64,000 bases of DNA from Sphingomonas sp. PsM26 (GCA_030433805.1 JARUXA010000007.1:124001-188000); one strand, 5' to 3'; positions 33,465-43,416 are shown, counted from the first letter of the stretch. The notes: a model not told the origin generated them from the letters alone. Translations and numbers: made by a program.

Positions 33465-36064
33465 CGGCGGGATCCCAGCGAACGGAGGGTAAGGGCGGCG
33501 GTGAGCGCCTTTGGCGTGGCCTTGGACGTGACGGTGATCGTGCGGCTTTCGCCGGGCAACAGGTCGAATCCGTCGTCGGACGGATGCGCGCCGATGCTGC
33601 CGAAATCGAGCATCACCGCGCGCGCGAGGGCGGTTGCGCGCACCGTCACCGTATCGCCCGACCAGGTCGCGGTCAGGCCGGGGTCGGGATAGCGCATCGT
33701 CTTGGGCACGCCGCGTTCGATGATCGTGCGGCTGACGACCGCATCGCCGATCATCAGTTCGGCGACCGCATAGCTCGTCGCGGGGTCGGCGCCTGCGAAC
33801 AGCGTCGCATCGTCGAGCTTGGCGACGTCGGTTGCGGAGAGCGCGGGGAGCGTGGTTTCCGCGCCTTGCTCGGCGAGCGGCTTGCCCGTCATATCGAACG
33901 CACGGACTCGCCAGCGCGCGGCGATCGGGGTGGTCGCATCCGAGACCAAGGCGATCCGGGTCGCCGTGTCCTTATGCTCGGCGACGATCACCTGCGGCGC
34001 GAAGAAGCGGCGCGCGGCATAATGGAGCAGCTTCCACCGGCCGTCGTAATCGATGCTCGACCAGGAGATCGACGGCCAGACGTCATTGAGCTGCCAGTAG
34101 AGCGACCCCATCGTCACCGGGCGGCACGAGCGGTGGTGAAGTGCTGCGAGCGCAATCGCCTCGGCCTGGTTGACCTGGCTGAGATAGACGAAGTCGGCGA
34201 TGTCCTTGGGCTCGCCGAGCCGGTCGCGCATGTAGAGCAACAGCCGGTCATTGCCTTCGCCCGCGAGGAACTTCTGGTGCGCCTTAAGCACCGGGCTGGT
34301 CGGCTGGAGCGGGCCGTTGCCCGCGAAGCCGCGCACCGTCGCCATGTCGGGCATCGCCTGGAAGCCATATTCCGACATGAAGCGCGGGCAGGCGTCGAGA
34401 TAGCGTTCGACCGGCTTGGAGCCCGACCAGACGTCCCAGAAATGGCGGTCGCCCGCTTTGTCGGTATCGGCCGGGCCGTCATAGTCGTTCGACGGCGAAC
34501 CCGGCCAATAGGGCGTGCCCGGCGAGCGCGTCAGCACCGCATCGCGCAACACGCGATCGAACAGCACCGCCATGCCGACGCCGATCCGCTCCTGCTCGTC
34601 CGCGCCGACGACTTTCTTGAACGCCTTGCGATCGCTCCAGTTTTCCCAGCCCGACAGAATTTCGTTGCCGCCCGCCCACAGGACGATCGAGGGATGGGTG
34701 CCGAGCCGCTCGACCTGTTCCTCCGCCTCGATCTGGACGTTCTTGCGGAAGGCGGCATCGGGCGGGGTGACGGAGCCGCCGAACATGAAGTCCTGCCACA
34801 CCATCAGGCCCATCTCGTCCGCCATGTCGTAAAAGGCATCGTCGAGATAATAGCCGCCGCCCCAGATTCGCAGCATGTTCATGTTGGCGTCGCGCGCCGC
34901 CGTCACCAGCAGGCGCATCGATGCGGGCGTGACGCGGGTCGGGAAGCTGTCGAACGGGATGACGTTCGCGCCTTTGGCGAAGATCGGGATACCGTTGATG
35001 CGGAACCCCATCGCGCCATTGTCGCGGATCAGCTCGACCGTGCGCAGCCCGATGCGGCGGTCCGCGGTGTCGGTTGCGGCCCCGTCCTGTTCGAGCGCGG
35101 CGGACACGCTGTACAGGGCCTGCGCGCCGTAACCGACGGGCTGCCAGCGTTGCGGGTGCGCGACCGTGATCGGCAGCGAGACGGCGTTCGATCCTGCGGC
35201 GAGTGTCACTGCTTGCGTGACGGTCTGGTTGGTGCCGCCGGGGCCGGTCAGCGTGACGCGGATCTGCGCGGGGCCGGCGCGGTCGGCCTGGATCATGGTT
35301 TTCGCGAGCAATCGTGCTTCGGCATCGGACAGCGCATCCTGCTCGACGCGCAGTGTATCGATCCGCGCGCTGTCCCACGCCTCGAGCCGCACCGGGCGCC
35401 ACGGTCCGACGTTGAGGATGCGCGGGCCCCAATCCCAGCTATAATTGTACTTGGGCTTGCGGATGTAGGGCGAGGTCTGGCGACCCTTGGGCTCGTCGCC
35501 GAACGCGGAATCATATTCGCCCGGGAGCGACGCCTTTTGCGCCATTACCATCGGCTGCAACGTCTTGATCGGCGCGGCGAAGGTGATGAGGATCTCGTTC
35601 GCGCCGACTGCGAGGAACGGTTTCGCGGCGATCCGCCAGCGGCGATGCGCGTTGTTGGCGGTGAGCACCGCATGCCCGTTGATCGTCACGGTCGCGAAGG
35701 TGTCGAGCCCGTCGAACACCAGATCGAGATGATCGCGCGCGAGCATCGCGGGCGTCACCGCGAGGGTGCGGCGATATTGCCAGTCGGTTCGCCCGACCCA
35801 CTGGATCGCGGCTTCGTTGGTGGCCAGAAACGGGTCGGGCACGCGATGGCGCGCGATCAGGTCCTGCTGGATACTGCCGGGCACGCGCGCGGGGAACCAG
35901 CGCGCCTCGGGGCGGTGCGCAGCGATCGCGGCACCGTCCGACGGCGCGATCCGCGCCTGCCAGCCGTCGTCGAGCTGGATCGCCGAACGCGGCGCGGCAG
36001 CAAGCGGCGCGGCGACCGAGGCAAGCAACGTCAGGGCGAAGGCGCTGCGCAAAGCCCGGCGCAT
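33461..36064 (-). CDS. Beta-mannosidase, GH2
   Basis: 867-residue GH2 enzyme of the beta-mannosidase branch. The signal peptide is MRRALRSAFALTLLASVAAPLAAA. The sugar-binding jelly-roll (WQYRRTLAVTP, DGLDTFATVTINGHAV) is followed by the NYSWDWGPR block typical of beta-mannosidases. The barrel contains acid/base E468 in WAGGNEILSGWENW and nucleophile E565 in FMSEYGFQAMP. It should cleave Man-beta-1,4-GlcNAc of the N-glycan core. Start: ATG 36064 shares one base with the GH20 stop (TGATG). An open frame extending to 36139 lies inside GH20 and lacks a signal. Confidence 0.88.
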   Translation of the reverse strand: MRRALRSAFALTLLASVAAPLAAAPRSAIQLDDGWQARIAPSDGAAIAAHRPEARWFPARVPGSIQQDLIARHRVPDPFLATNEAAIQWVGRTDWQYRRTLAVTPAMLARDHLDLVFDGLDTFATVTINGHAVLTANNAHRRWRIAAKPFLAVGANEILITFAAPIKTLQPMVMAQKASLPGEYDSAFGDEPKGRQTSPYIRKPKYNYSWDWGPRILNVGPWRPVRLEAWDSARIDTLRVEQDALSDAEARLLAKTMIQADRAGPAQIRVTLTGPGGTNQTVTQAVTLAAGSNAVSLPITVAHPQRWQPVGYGAQALYSVSAALEQDGAATDTADRRIGLRTVELIRDNGAMGFRINGIPIFAKGANVIPFDSFPTRVTPASMRLLVTAARDANMNMLRIWGGGYYLDDAFYDMADEMGLMVWQDFMFGGSVTPPDAAFRKNVQIEAEEQVERLGTHPSIVLWAGGNEILSGWENWSDRKAFKKVVGADEQERIGVGMAVLFDRVLRDAVLTRSPGTPYWPGSPSNDYDGPADTDKAGDRHFWDVWSGSKPVERYLDACPRFMSEYGFQAMPDMATVRGFAGNGPLQPTSPVLKAHQKFLAGEGNDRLLLYMRDRLGEPKDIADFVYLSQVNQAEAIALAALHHRSCRPVTMGSLYWQLNDVWPSISWSSIDYDGRWKLLHYAARRFFAPQVIVAEHKDTATRIALVSDATTPIAARWRVRAFDMTGKPLAEQGAETTLPALSATDVAKLDDATLFAGADPATSYAVAELMIGDAVVSRTIIERGVPKTMRYPDPGLTATWSGDTVTVRATALARAVMLDFGSIGAHPSDDGFDLLPGESRTITVTSKATPKALTAALTLRSLGSRR

Positions 36065-38421
36065 CAGCGGCGCTCGGTCAGCTGGACGGACAGCGGCGCG
36101 TAATTGAGCCCCTCGGCTGGCGACGTGAATTGGAAGCATAGGTCGTGGTCACCCGTCATTCGTGGAAGCGTAGCGGAAAAGGTCATGCGTGGCGGTGCGG
36201 TTGCGGGATCGGGGAGCGGAAAGCTTGCGATCACCTTGGTCGGCGGCGCGTCCTTGGCGGGCGCGCGACCGCTTGTGTCCCGGCACCCGAGCGAGACGAG
36301 CAGTTCGCCGTAAGGTGTGACGCGGAAATGCTGGCGCACGTCCGCAGTATCGTGCGCGAGCCCGAAATTGCGCGCGATCCGTGCGACGTCGACGGTGAAG
36401 CCGCCCGCGACGTCGAACGGGGCGGCGGGATAGACGCTGCACGTGTCGAACACGCCGATGTTGACCGCGGGACCGTTGGTCTCGGCATCCACGGTCATCG
36501 GCATCCGCAACCCGAACGACCGCCCCGGGCAGGCGACGAGGTCGGACGACGTGCGTGACAGCAAGGCGAAGCGACTGGTGGCGAAGTCCCGCACCTTTGC
36601 GGTGGCGATTCCGTCGGCATCGAACGCGGCGGCCTTGATCGTTACGCCGTTTGCGACGGTCAGCGGGGTGGCATAAGCGGCGGACTGCGCGGTCGGTGCG
36701 CTACCGTCGAGCGTGTAGCGGATGGTGCCGACCGGCACCTGCGTCGCTAGCGCGACCGTCGCCTTGCCGGTGCGGAGTGCGTCGCCGCGCGAACCCTGTA
36801 GCGTGTAGGCGACTGCGAAGGCGCTGTCCGCGACTTCGATCCCGCCCCACCGCCAGCGCGCGACCTGCGGCGACAGCCGGTTCGCGAAACTGGCGAAGTC
36901 GCGCGGCGCACGCGACCAAGTCGTCTCGGCGAGCGCCGCCGCGCGCGGGAACAGCGCGTGCTGCATCTGGTACGGCGTTACGAGATACTCGCTCCACGCA
37001 TTCGCCTGCGCGCCGAGGACGTGTCTGGCGTGCGCGGCGTCGATCCCCTTGGGCATCGGATCATAGCCGTAAATCGCGGCGAGGGTCTGGACCTTGAGCC
37101 GCCCCGGCGGCTCGTCCGCGCTGCCGCTCTGCAGATTGTCGAGGTACAGCATCGGATCGGGCGACAGGACGACGTCGTGTCCCGCATTCGCCGCATCGAC
37201 CGCGCCCTGCTCGCCGCGCCACGACATCACCGACGCAGACGGGGGCAAGCCGCCCTCGAGGATCTCGTCCCAGCCGATCAGCCGGCGACCCTTGCTCGCG
37301 AGATAGCGTCCGAACGTGTCGATCAGCCAGCTTTGCAGTGCGTTCTCGGTCTTGATGTCGAGCGACGCCATTTGCGCCTGCACCTGCGGCGAGCGTTGCC
37401 ACTGATCCTTGATCGCCTCGTCGCCACCGAGATGGACGTAGCTGCCGGGGAAGACGGCGATCAGTTCGTCGAGCACGTTCTTGACGAAGGCGACACCCTT
37501 GGGGCCGGGGTTGAGGAGATACGGGTTGATCCCCCAGTCGTGCGAGACCGCGGGCCGGTCCCCCAATACGCCCAACTCGGGGTAGGCCGAGACCAACGCT
37601 TGCGCATGGCCGGGCAAGTCGATTTCGGGGACGATCGTGATCCCACGATCGGTCGCGTAGCGCACCAGCGCGCGGAGTTCGACCTGGGTGTAGAAACCGC
37701 CGACCCGGGTCGAAGGGGCGGGGCCGCCGGTGGACGGCGGCGATCGGAACGCGCCGATCTCGGTCAGCTTGGGATAGCGTTTGACCTCGAACCGCCAGCC
37801 CTGGTCGTCGGTCAGATGCAGATGGAGCGTATTGAGCTTCACCGCCGCCATCTGGTCGACGATCTGGTACAGCGAAGGCAACGGTTGAAAGTGCCGCGCG
37901 ACATCAACCATCAGGCCGCGCCAGGCGAAGCGGGGGGCATCCGTGATCGTGACGCCCGCGACCGTCACAGGCTTGCCGAACGCCTGATCGGGACTGAGCA
38001 TCTGCGCCAGCGTCATTGCGCCGTACACGAACCCGTTGCGGGACGCGGCGGCAATGCGGATCCCGGTCGCGTCGACGTCGAGCCGATACGCTTCCGGTCC
38101 GGTGATGGTTCGGTCCCGGACGAAGCGGATCGGCGCATCGTTCTTGCCCGTTTGCAGCGTGATCCCGCGGGTCGTCATGACGTGAGCGATCAACAGGCGG
38201 GCGGCCGAAGCGGCCTCGACATCGCCGGGCGGCGTGGCGATTGCAGATCCCGACGAAATCACGAGAGTGCCGGGTTTAGCGGCCATACTCGCGGGAAGAG
38301 GCAGCACCGCCAAGGGCTTGGCCGGCGACATCGACTGCGCTTCGGCGACTGGCGCGACGCCGATCGCGCCGACCGCACCCAGCATCCAGCCAATAGTCTG
38401 CGCAAATCTTGCCAAGCCCAT
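36064..38421 (-). CDS. Beta-N-acetylhexosaminidase, GH20
   Basis: 785-residue exo-beta-hexosaminidase. A signal peptide (to about VAEAQ, residue 29) precedes a GH20b domain and the catalytic barrel (GLMVDVARHFQPL, HLHLTDDQGWRFE, PEIDLPGHAQA). D334/E335 of HLGGDEAIKDQW are the substrate-assisted catalytic pair. After the barrel come a sandwich (TIRYTLDGSAPT) of the hexosaminidase C-terminal type and an extra C-terminal module of about 130 residues. First gene of the leftward operon. A GGAGGA run touches the ATG, so an internal start a few codons on is possible. It removes GlcNAc from antennae and the chitobiose core. Confidence 0.9.
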   Translation of the reverse strand: MGLARFAQTIGWMLGAVGAIGVAPVAEAQSMSPAKPLAVLPLPASMAAKPGTLVISSGSAIATPPGDVEAASAARLLIAHVMTTRGITLQTGKNDAPIRFVRDRTITGPEAYRLDVDATGIRIAAASRNGFVYGAMTLAQMLSPDQAFGKPVTVAGVTITDAPRFAWRGLMVDVARHFQPLPSLYQIVDQMAAVKLNTLHLHLTDDQGWRFEVKRYPKLTEIGAFRSPPSTGGPAPSTRVGGFYTQVELRALVRYATDRGITIVPEIDLPGHAQALVSAYPELGVLGDRPAVSHDWGINPYLLNPGPKGVAFVKNVLDELIAVFPGSYVHLGGDEAIKDQWQRSPQVQAQMASLDIKTENALQSWLIDTFGRYLASKGRRLIGWDEILEGGLPPSASVMSWRGEQGAVDAANAGHDVVLSPDPMLYLDNLQSGSADEPPGRLKVQTLAAIYGYDPMPKGIDAAHARHVLGAQANAWSEYLVTPYQMQHALFPRAAALAETTWSRAPRDFASFANRLSPQVARWRWGGIEVADSAFAVAYTLQGSRGDALRTGKATVALATQVPVGTIRYTLDGSAPTAQSAAYATPLTVANGVTIKAAAFDADGIATAKVRDFATSRFALLSRTSSDLVACPGRSFGLRMPMTVDAETNGPAVNIGVFDTCSVYPAAPFDVAGGFTVDVARIARNFGLAHDTADVRQHFRVTPYGELLVSLGCRDTSGRAPAKDAPPTKVIASFPLPDPATAPPRMTFSATLPRMTGDHDLCFQFTSPAEGLNYAPLSVQLTERR

Positions 38422-38656
38422 TCCTCCGCCCCGTCGAGTGTTCCCGCGTCTTGCTGAGAGGTGTAACCAATATAGGTCCACTTGCAAGCGACCGTCGCAG
38501 ATCGCTCGTCAGGCAATCCCGGCGGCCGCTCTTGTTTCCGCATACCAATTTGGTTGCGGACTATGCCGATTGATCACCATCGGAACATTGACTAGTCTCG
38601 CGTCCAACGAACGTCGCGCGGGCGCGGGGCATCGCGCGCTCGACAAGGGGTGGGCA
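38422..38656. promoter_or_regulatory. Divergent control region, GH20 operon / GntR regulator
   Basis: 235 bases between divergent genes. Two related boxes are visible: ACCAATATAGGT at 38466-38477 and the nearly perfect palindrome ACCAATTTGGT at 38544-38554. Both contain ATTGGT/ACCAAT half-sites like those bound by NagR/HutC-type GntR repressors. The left box lies 45 bases upstream of the GH20 ATG. They are candidate operators for the regulator at 38657. Confidence 0.45.
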
Positions 38657-39394
38657 GTGGCTTTTACACATCAGATCGGGACGTTCCGCGAGGGAAATCC
38701 TGCGCCATTGTACCTTCAGCTGCAGCAACTGATCCGCGATGCGATCGGGCAGGACGTACTTGCGCAGGGCGATGCGATCCCCGCCGAGCGCGATCTCGCG
38801 ACCGATTATGATGTGTCGCGCATCACGGTGCGCAAGGCGATTGGCGGGCTGGTGGAGGAAGGGTTGCTGACGCGGCGGCGCGGCGCGGGGACCTTCGTCA
38901 CCGGGCGCGTCGAGAAGAGCTTCTCCAAATTGTCGTCCTTTTCCGAGGACATGGCGGCGCGCGGCAAGACCGCGTCGAGCAGCTGGATCAGCCGGACGAC
39001 GGGGACGGTCGACCCGGAGGAAGCGATGTCGCTGGGCCTGTCGCCGGGGACGCCGGTGTTTCGCTTTCACCGCATCCGCTTTGCCGACGAACAGCCGATG
39101 GCGCTCGAATTCTCAACCATCGCGGGCTATTGCCTGCCCGCGATCGGCGCGGTCGAGGAATCGCTGTACACCGCGCTCGACAAGGCCGGCAGTCGGCCAG
39201 TCCGTGCGCTTCAGCGGCTCCGCGCGATCCCGTTCGGGGCGGAACACGCGCGGATGCTCGGGGTCGATGCGGGGCATCCGGGCTTGCTGATCGAGCGGCG
39301 GGGGTTCCTGAAAGACGGGCGCGCCGCGGAATTCACGCGCTCCTATTATCGCGGCGATGCCTATGATTTCGTGGCGGAATTGTCGGATCTCTGA
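38657..39394 (+). CDS. GntR-family (HutC/UTRA) transcriptional regulator, NagR-like
   Basis: 245-residue repressor-type protein. The GntR winged helix is at about 15-80 (PLYLQLQQLIRDAI, IPAERDLATDYDVSRITVRKAI, GAGTFVTGRVEKSF), and a UTRA effector domain runs from about 95 to the end (FHRIRFADEQPMALEFS..., SYYRGDAYDFVAELS). UTRA members in GlcNAc loci sense amino-sugar phosphates, which fits the nearby nag genes. The GTG start at 38657 has AAGGGG about eight bases upstream and gives the usual length. The much longer open frame upstream (to 38234) crosses the divergent promoter and is rejected. The beta-galactosidase follows 36 bases downstream. Confidence 0.85.
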   Translation: MAFTHQIGTFREGNPAPLYLQLQQLIRDAIGQDVLAQGDAIPAERDLATDYDVSRITVRKAIGGLVEEGLLTRRRGAGTFVTGRVEKSFSKLSSFSEDMAARGKTASSSWISRTTGTVDPEEAMSLGLSPGTPVFRFHRIRFADEQPMALEFSTIAGYCLPAIGAVEESLYTALDKAGSRPVRALQRLRAIPFGAEHARMLGVDAGHPGLLIERRGFLKDGRAAEFTRSYYRGDAYDFVAELSDL

Positions 39395-39430
39395 TCGCCA
39401 GCGCGCCTGTCCCTACCCCGGAGTTTTGCC

Positions 39431-42343
39431 ATGAACCGTCGTCAGCTCCTGCTCGCCTCCGCGGCGAGCGCGGCGGGAGCCGCGAGCGGCAGTCTCGCCG
39501 CCGCCCCACGGCAGATCGCGCTGGAAGACGCGGGCGCGCTGCCGATGCCGCAACCGACGCGGGTCTTGCCGCCGATGCTGCAAGAGACTGATCCGGCGCG
39601 GATCCGGCTCGAACGCGGCTGGCGGTTCCATGAAGGCGATGTCGTCCCGCCGCCGCCCGCCAACCACGAACAGACTTATCTGAGCGTCAAGGCCGGGAAT
39701 GCGCAGGGCGCTGCGGCGATGGCGTTTGATGATTCCGACTGGCTCGCGGTGCGGTTGCCGCATGATTGGGCGGCTGCGCAACCCTTTGTCGAGACGGCGA
39801 ATATCTCGCAAGGATACCGGCCGCGCGGGATCGGTTGGTACCGGCGCACGCTGCGGCTGGATCCTGCGGATCGCGGTAAGAAGATCGAGCTGCACTTCGA
39901 TGGAATCGCGACCAATGCGACGATCTGGTTCAATGGCAGCGTCGTCGCGCACAGCTGGTCGGGCTATACCGGGGTCGTCGTCGACCTGACGCCGTTCGCG
40001 CGGTTTGGGGATGCGGAGAATGTCATCGCGATCCGCGTCGATGCGCAGGCGATGGAAGGCTGGTGGTATGAAGGCGCCGGGATCTACCGCCACGCCTGGC
40101 TTGTCCGGCGCGCGCCCGTGGCGATTGCGAGCGACGGTTTGCACGCCGATCCGCGTCGGAAAGCAGACGGACGCTGGCAGGTTCCGGTCGTTGCGACGCT
40201 ATTCAGTGTCGATCGTGCGGCGGTTTCGGTCACGTTTGAGGCGGTATTGCACGACCCGACGGGGCGGACAGTGGCGCGGGGCGAATCTTCGGTCACGGTT
40301 ACGCCGTTGGACGATGCGGACGCGACGCTGACGCTCGACGTGGCGGCACCCGGCTTGTGGTCGATCGAGACGCCGCAGCTCTACACGCTCGTCGCCACCG
40401 TGCGGCGCGATGGTGCGGTGGTGGACGAACGCCGCGTCGCGCTCGGGTTCCGCACGATCCGGTTCGATCCGGCGTTGGGCTTCCACCTCAACGACCGCCA
40501 TGTGAAGATCAAAGGCGTCTGCCTGCATCAGGATCACGCGGGCGTCGGGGTCGCGGTGCCCGATGCGTTGCTGCGCTGGCGGCTCGAACGGCTGAAGGGG
40601 ATGGGGTGCAATGCGATCCGCTGTTCGCATGGCGCGCCCGCGCCCGAACTGCTCGATCTGGCGGACCGGATGGGGTTCGTCGTGATGGACGAGAACCGCC
40701 AGTTCAACCCGGCCCCCGACTATCTTGCGCAACTCGAATGGCTGATCCGGCGCGACCGCAACCATCCGAGCGTCATCCTGTGGTCGGTGTTCAACGAGGA
40801 ACCGATGCAGGCGAGCGAGGCGGGCGTGGAGATGGTCCGGCGGATGGCGCATGCGGTGCGGAAACTCGACGACAGCCGCCCGATCACCGCCGCGCTCAAC
40901 GGGTCGTTCTTCGATCCGGTGACGGTCGCCAACGTGGTCGATGTCACCGGGTTCAATTACTACCAGAACGATTACGATCGCTTCCACGCGCAATTCCCGA
41001 ACCGCGCGATGACGAGTTCGGAGGATACCAGCGCGTATGAGACGCGCGGAGCGTTTGCGGGCGATCCGGCGAAGCACATCGCCTCTTCCTATGACGTCGA
41101 GAATGCGAGCTGGGGCGATACGCATCGCGCGACGTGGAAGAAGATCGCCGAGCGTGGCTTCGTCGCGGGCGGGTTCGTGTGGACGGGGTTCGACTATCAC
41201 GGCGAGCCGACGCCTTATGCGTGGCCGACGATCGCGAGCTTTTTCGGGATCCTCGACCTGTGCGGTTTCCCCAAGACCGCCTTCGACATCCATCGCGCGC
41301 ATTGGGTCGACGATGCGCCCGTCGTCAGCCTCGCGCCGCACTGGAGCTGGCCGGGGCGCGAGGGGCAGCCGATCACGGTGCTGGTGATGAGCAATGCCGA
41401 ACAGGTGGCGCTGCGGCTCAACGGGCGGGAGCTCGGGACGCAGGCGGTGGATCGCTGGATGGGGAACAGCTGGACGGTGCCTTATGCGCCTGGGCGGATC
41501 GAGGTCGTCGCGCTCCGCGGCGGGCGGATCGTCGCGCGGGCGGCGCACGAGACCGTGGGGGCTGCGGTTGCGCTGCGGCTGACGCCGGCGCGGAGCGTGA
41601 TGGCGGGGGATGGCGAGGATGCGCAGCCGATCACGGTCGATGCGATCGATGCGCGCGGGCGGCATGTGCCGACCGCGAACCTGCCGGTGCAGTTCACAGT
41701 GACGGGTGCCGCGATCATCGGGTTGGGGAATGGTGATCCCAACAGCCACGAACCCGAGCAATCCGCCGCTGGATCGGGCGCGCGGTCTTTGTTCAATGGG
41801 CTTGCGCAGGTGATCGTTCGCGCGGGGGAGGGGCGTGGGCGGATCGCCATCGAAGCACGCGCGCCTGGGATGGCCCCGGCGCGGCTAACGGTCGACCAGC
41901 TTGCGGTCGCGCCGCCCGCACAGGTGGCGGTTACGCCCGCGCAGCAACGCATTGCGCAATGGCGGCGATCGATGCCGTTCGACGCGCGCCCTTCGCCCAA
42001 GCTCGCGCCGAGCGATGGCGACAATAACAGCTGGGCGTTCGTTGCGAGCGGCACGGCGACCCCGCCGGGATCTGGCGGGCGCTGGCGCGTCTATCGGTCG
42101 TCGATCGTGCCGTGGCGGGCGGTTGGTGCTGGCGGGGGGCGGTTGCGCTTCGCGGCGGTCGGCGGGCGTGCGGAACTGTGGGTCGATGGCGTGCGGGTTG
42201 CGGACAAACCGGGTGCTGCGCCTGCGCCGATCGACGCGCGGATCGCGCCCGGCGTGGGAACACGGCGGATCGTGCTGCTGGTGGAAGCGGATGTGGCTTC
42301 GGCTTCAGGGGTGATGGGGCCAGTGACGCTGTCGGCGCTGTAG
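39431..42343 (+). CDS. Beta-galactosidase-type GH2 enzyme
   Basis: 970-residue exported GH2 enzyme. A Tat-like signal (MNRRQLLLASAASAAGAASG) is followed by the jelly-roll (WRFHEGDV..., VRLPHDWA), an Ig-like domain and the barrel. Acid/base E456 is in WSVFNEEP and the probable nucleophile is E531 in MTSSEDTSAYETRG. C-terminal Ig-like domains (PVVSLAPHWSWPGREGQPITVLV..., VDAIDARGRHVPTANLPVQF) include the DUF4982-type block common in Bacteroides-like GH2 proteins. Activity on beta-galactosides of complex or plant Lewis-a-type N-glycans is likely; other GH2 activities cannot be excluded. Co-directional with the regulator, 36 bases away. Confidence 0.8.
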   Translation: MNRRQLLLASAASAAGAASGSLAAAPRQIALEDAGALPMPQPTRVLPPMLQETDPARIRLERGWRFHEGDVVPPPPANHEQTYLSVKAGNAQGAAAMAFDDSDWLAVRLPHDWAAAQPFVETANISQGYRPRGIGWYRRTLRLDPADRGKKIELHFDGIATNATIWFNGSVVAHSWSGYTGVVVDLTPFARFGDAENVIAIRVDAQAMEGWWYEGAGIYRHAWLVRRAPVAIASDGLHADPRRKADGRWQVPVVATLFSVDRAAVSVTFEAVLHDPTGRTVARGESSVTVTPLDDADATLTLDVAAPGLWSIETPQLYTLVATVRRDGAVVDERRVALGFRTIRFDPALGFHLNDRHVKIKGVCLHQDHAGVGVAVPDALLRWRLERLKGMGCNAIRCSHGAPAPELLDLADRMGFVVMDENRQFNPAPDYLAQLEWLIRRDRNHPSVILWSVFNEEPMQASEAGVEMVRRMAHAVRKLDDSRPITAALNGSFFDPVTVANVVDVTGFNYYQNDYDRFHAQFPNRAMTSSEDTSAYETRGAFAGDPAKHIASSYDVENASWGDTHRATWKKIAERGFVAGGFVWTGFDYHGEPTPYAWPTIASFFGILDLCGFPKTAFDIHRAHWVDDAPVVSLAPHWSWPGREGQPITVLVMSNAEQVALRLNGRELGTQAVDRWMGNSWTVPYAPGRIEVVALRGGRIVARAAHETVGAAVALRLTPARSVMAGDGEDAQPITVDAIDARGRHVPTANLPVQFTVTGAAIIGLGNGDPNSHEPEQSAAGSGARSLFNGLAQVIVRAGEGRGRIAIEARAPGMAPARLTVDQLAVAPPAQVAVTPAQQRIAQWRRSMPFDARPSPKLAPSDGDNNSWAFVASGTATPPGSGGRWRVYRSSIVPWRAVGAGGGRLRFAAVGGRAELWVDGVRVADKPGAAPAPIDARIAPGVGTRRIVLLVEADVASASGVMGPVTLSAL

Positions 42344-42426
42344 GGTCTGCGGGGTGTGCCCGTGGCTTGAGACAAAGGGGGCCGGCATTCAGTCGCGCAC
42401 CCCGCCGAACGTCGCAAGCCCGACCC

Positions 42427-43317
42427 TTAGAAAAGGGAGGTGAGCAACACGCCAAGGATGATCGCGGTGCCTGCGACAATCTGCCGGGCGCTCACCGTCT
42501 CGCTAAAGAACCTGTGTCCGGCGATGGCGGCGATCGGCGCCTCGATAATGCCGAGCGCGCGGACGGGTGCAGCTGGCGAGAGCGCAAGCGCTACGAACCA
42601 CCCGACCGAAGCGCACGCTCCGCACAATCCGGCACCCAAAGACGGCCGCCAGGCGCGCAGCACGTTGGCAAGCGTCGCCGGGTCGCGCCATGCCAGGAAC
42701 AGGACCATTGCCGCGGTCTGCATCGCCTGCACCACCGCGACGCAGACGATCGCTGCAAAGATCGGATGCTGCGCGTCAAGCGCGAGGGCGGCGTGTCGAA
42801 AAGCGTTGAGCGAAAAACCGAAGAACACGCCCGACGCCAGACCGAACGCCGCCCCGGAAAGCGAGGCGCCAAGCTGTCGGGGCGAAGGCCAACTCAGCGC
42901 GGCAAGCCCGACCGTCGTGATTCCCACCCCCAGCCACGCAATGCCGCTGATACGATCGTCATAGATGACCAGCCCGAGCAGGGCCGCCAGCGGCAGCGAG
43001 CTTTGCTGGAGCGCCGTGCCGACCGCGAAGCCGGAACGATGCATTGCGTTCAACAGCGCGGCGGTGGCGAGAATCTGGCTTGCTGCCCCGACCGATGCCG
43101 AAAGCCAGAACGCGCCCGACCAATGAAGATCGACATTCGGTACGACCAGCACCGCCACCAGCACGAAGACGACCGAAAACGGCAGGCCGAACAGGAAGCG
43201 CACGAGGGTTGCGCCCCACGGGCCGGATGTCGTCATGACGCTGCGTTGCAGGGCATTGCGACCGACCTGGAAGGTTGCTGCCAACAGCGTGGCCGGTATC
43301 CAGACAGGGTTAGCCAT
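42427..43317 (-). CDS. EamA/DMT-superfamily transporter
   Basis: 296-residue inner-membrane protein with about ten hydrophobic helices in two EamA repeats (ATLVRFLFGLPFSVVFVLVAVLVV..., ...VRALGIIEAPIAAIAGHRFFSE with the family's E-P/I pattern near the end of repeat two). It belongs to the drug/metabolite transporter superfamily; the substrate is unknown. It lies 99 bases downstream of the PTS gene on the same strand, so it may be the last gene of the nag operon, and a sugar, amino-acid or aspartate exporter would fit. It converges with the GH2 beta-galactosidase. Confidence 0.78.
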   Translation of the reverse strand: MANPVWIPATLLAATFQVGRNALQRSVMTTSGPWGATLVRFLFGLPFSVVFVLVAVLVVPNVDLHWSGAFWLSASVGAASQILATAALLNAMHRSGFAVGTALQQSSLPLAALLGLVIYDDRISGIAWLGVGITTVGLAALSWPSPRQLGASLSGAAFGLASGVFFGFSLNAFRHAALALDAQHPIFAAIVCVAVVQAMQTAAMVLFLAWRDPATLANVLRAWRPSLGAGLCGACASVGWFVALALSPAAPVRALGIIEAPIAAIAGHRFFSETVSARQIVAGTAIILGVLLTSLF

Positions 43318-43416
43318 GACGTCGCCTACCTTGCGCGACGGTCGTCGTCGCCTCGTTTACCGTTGCCGGAGATAACCGTGGTCGTGAGCGGGCGCGCAAC
43401 GCGAGGGCGTTTGGCG

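Noticed and set aside
33584..36103. 839-codon plus-strand open frame over the GH2 beta-mannosidase
   Set aside because: Same kind of shadow; the minus-strand frame has acid/base and nucleophile motifs and a signal peptide.
38234..38656. Long N-terminal extension of the GntR regulator
   Set aside because: It would run through the divergent promoter and into the GH20 gene on the other strand; the GTG at 38657 with AAGGGG gives the normal family length.
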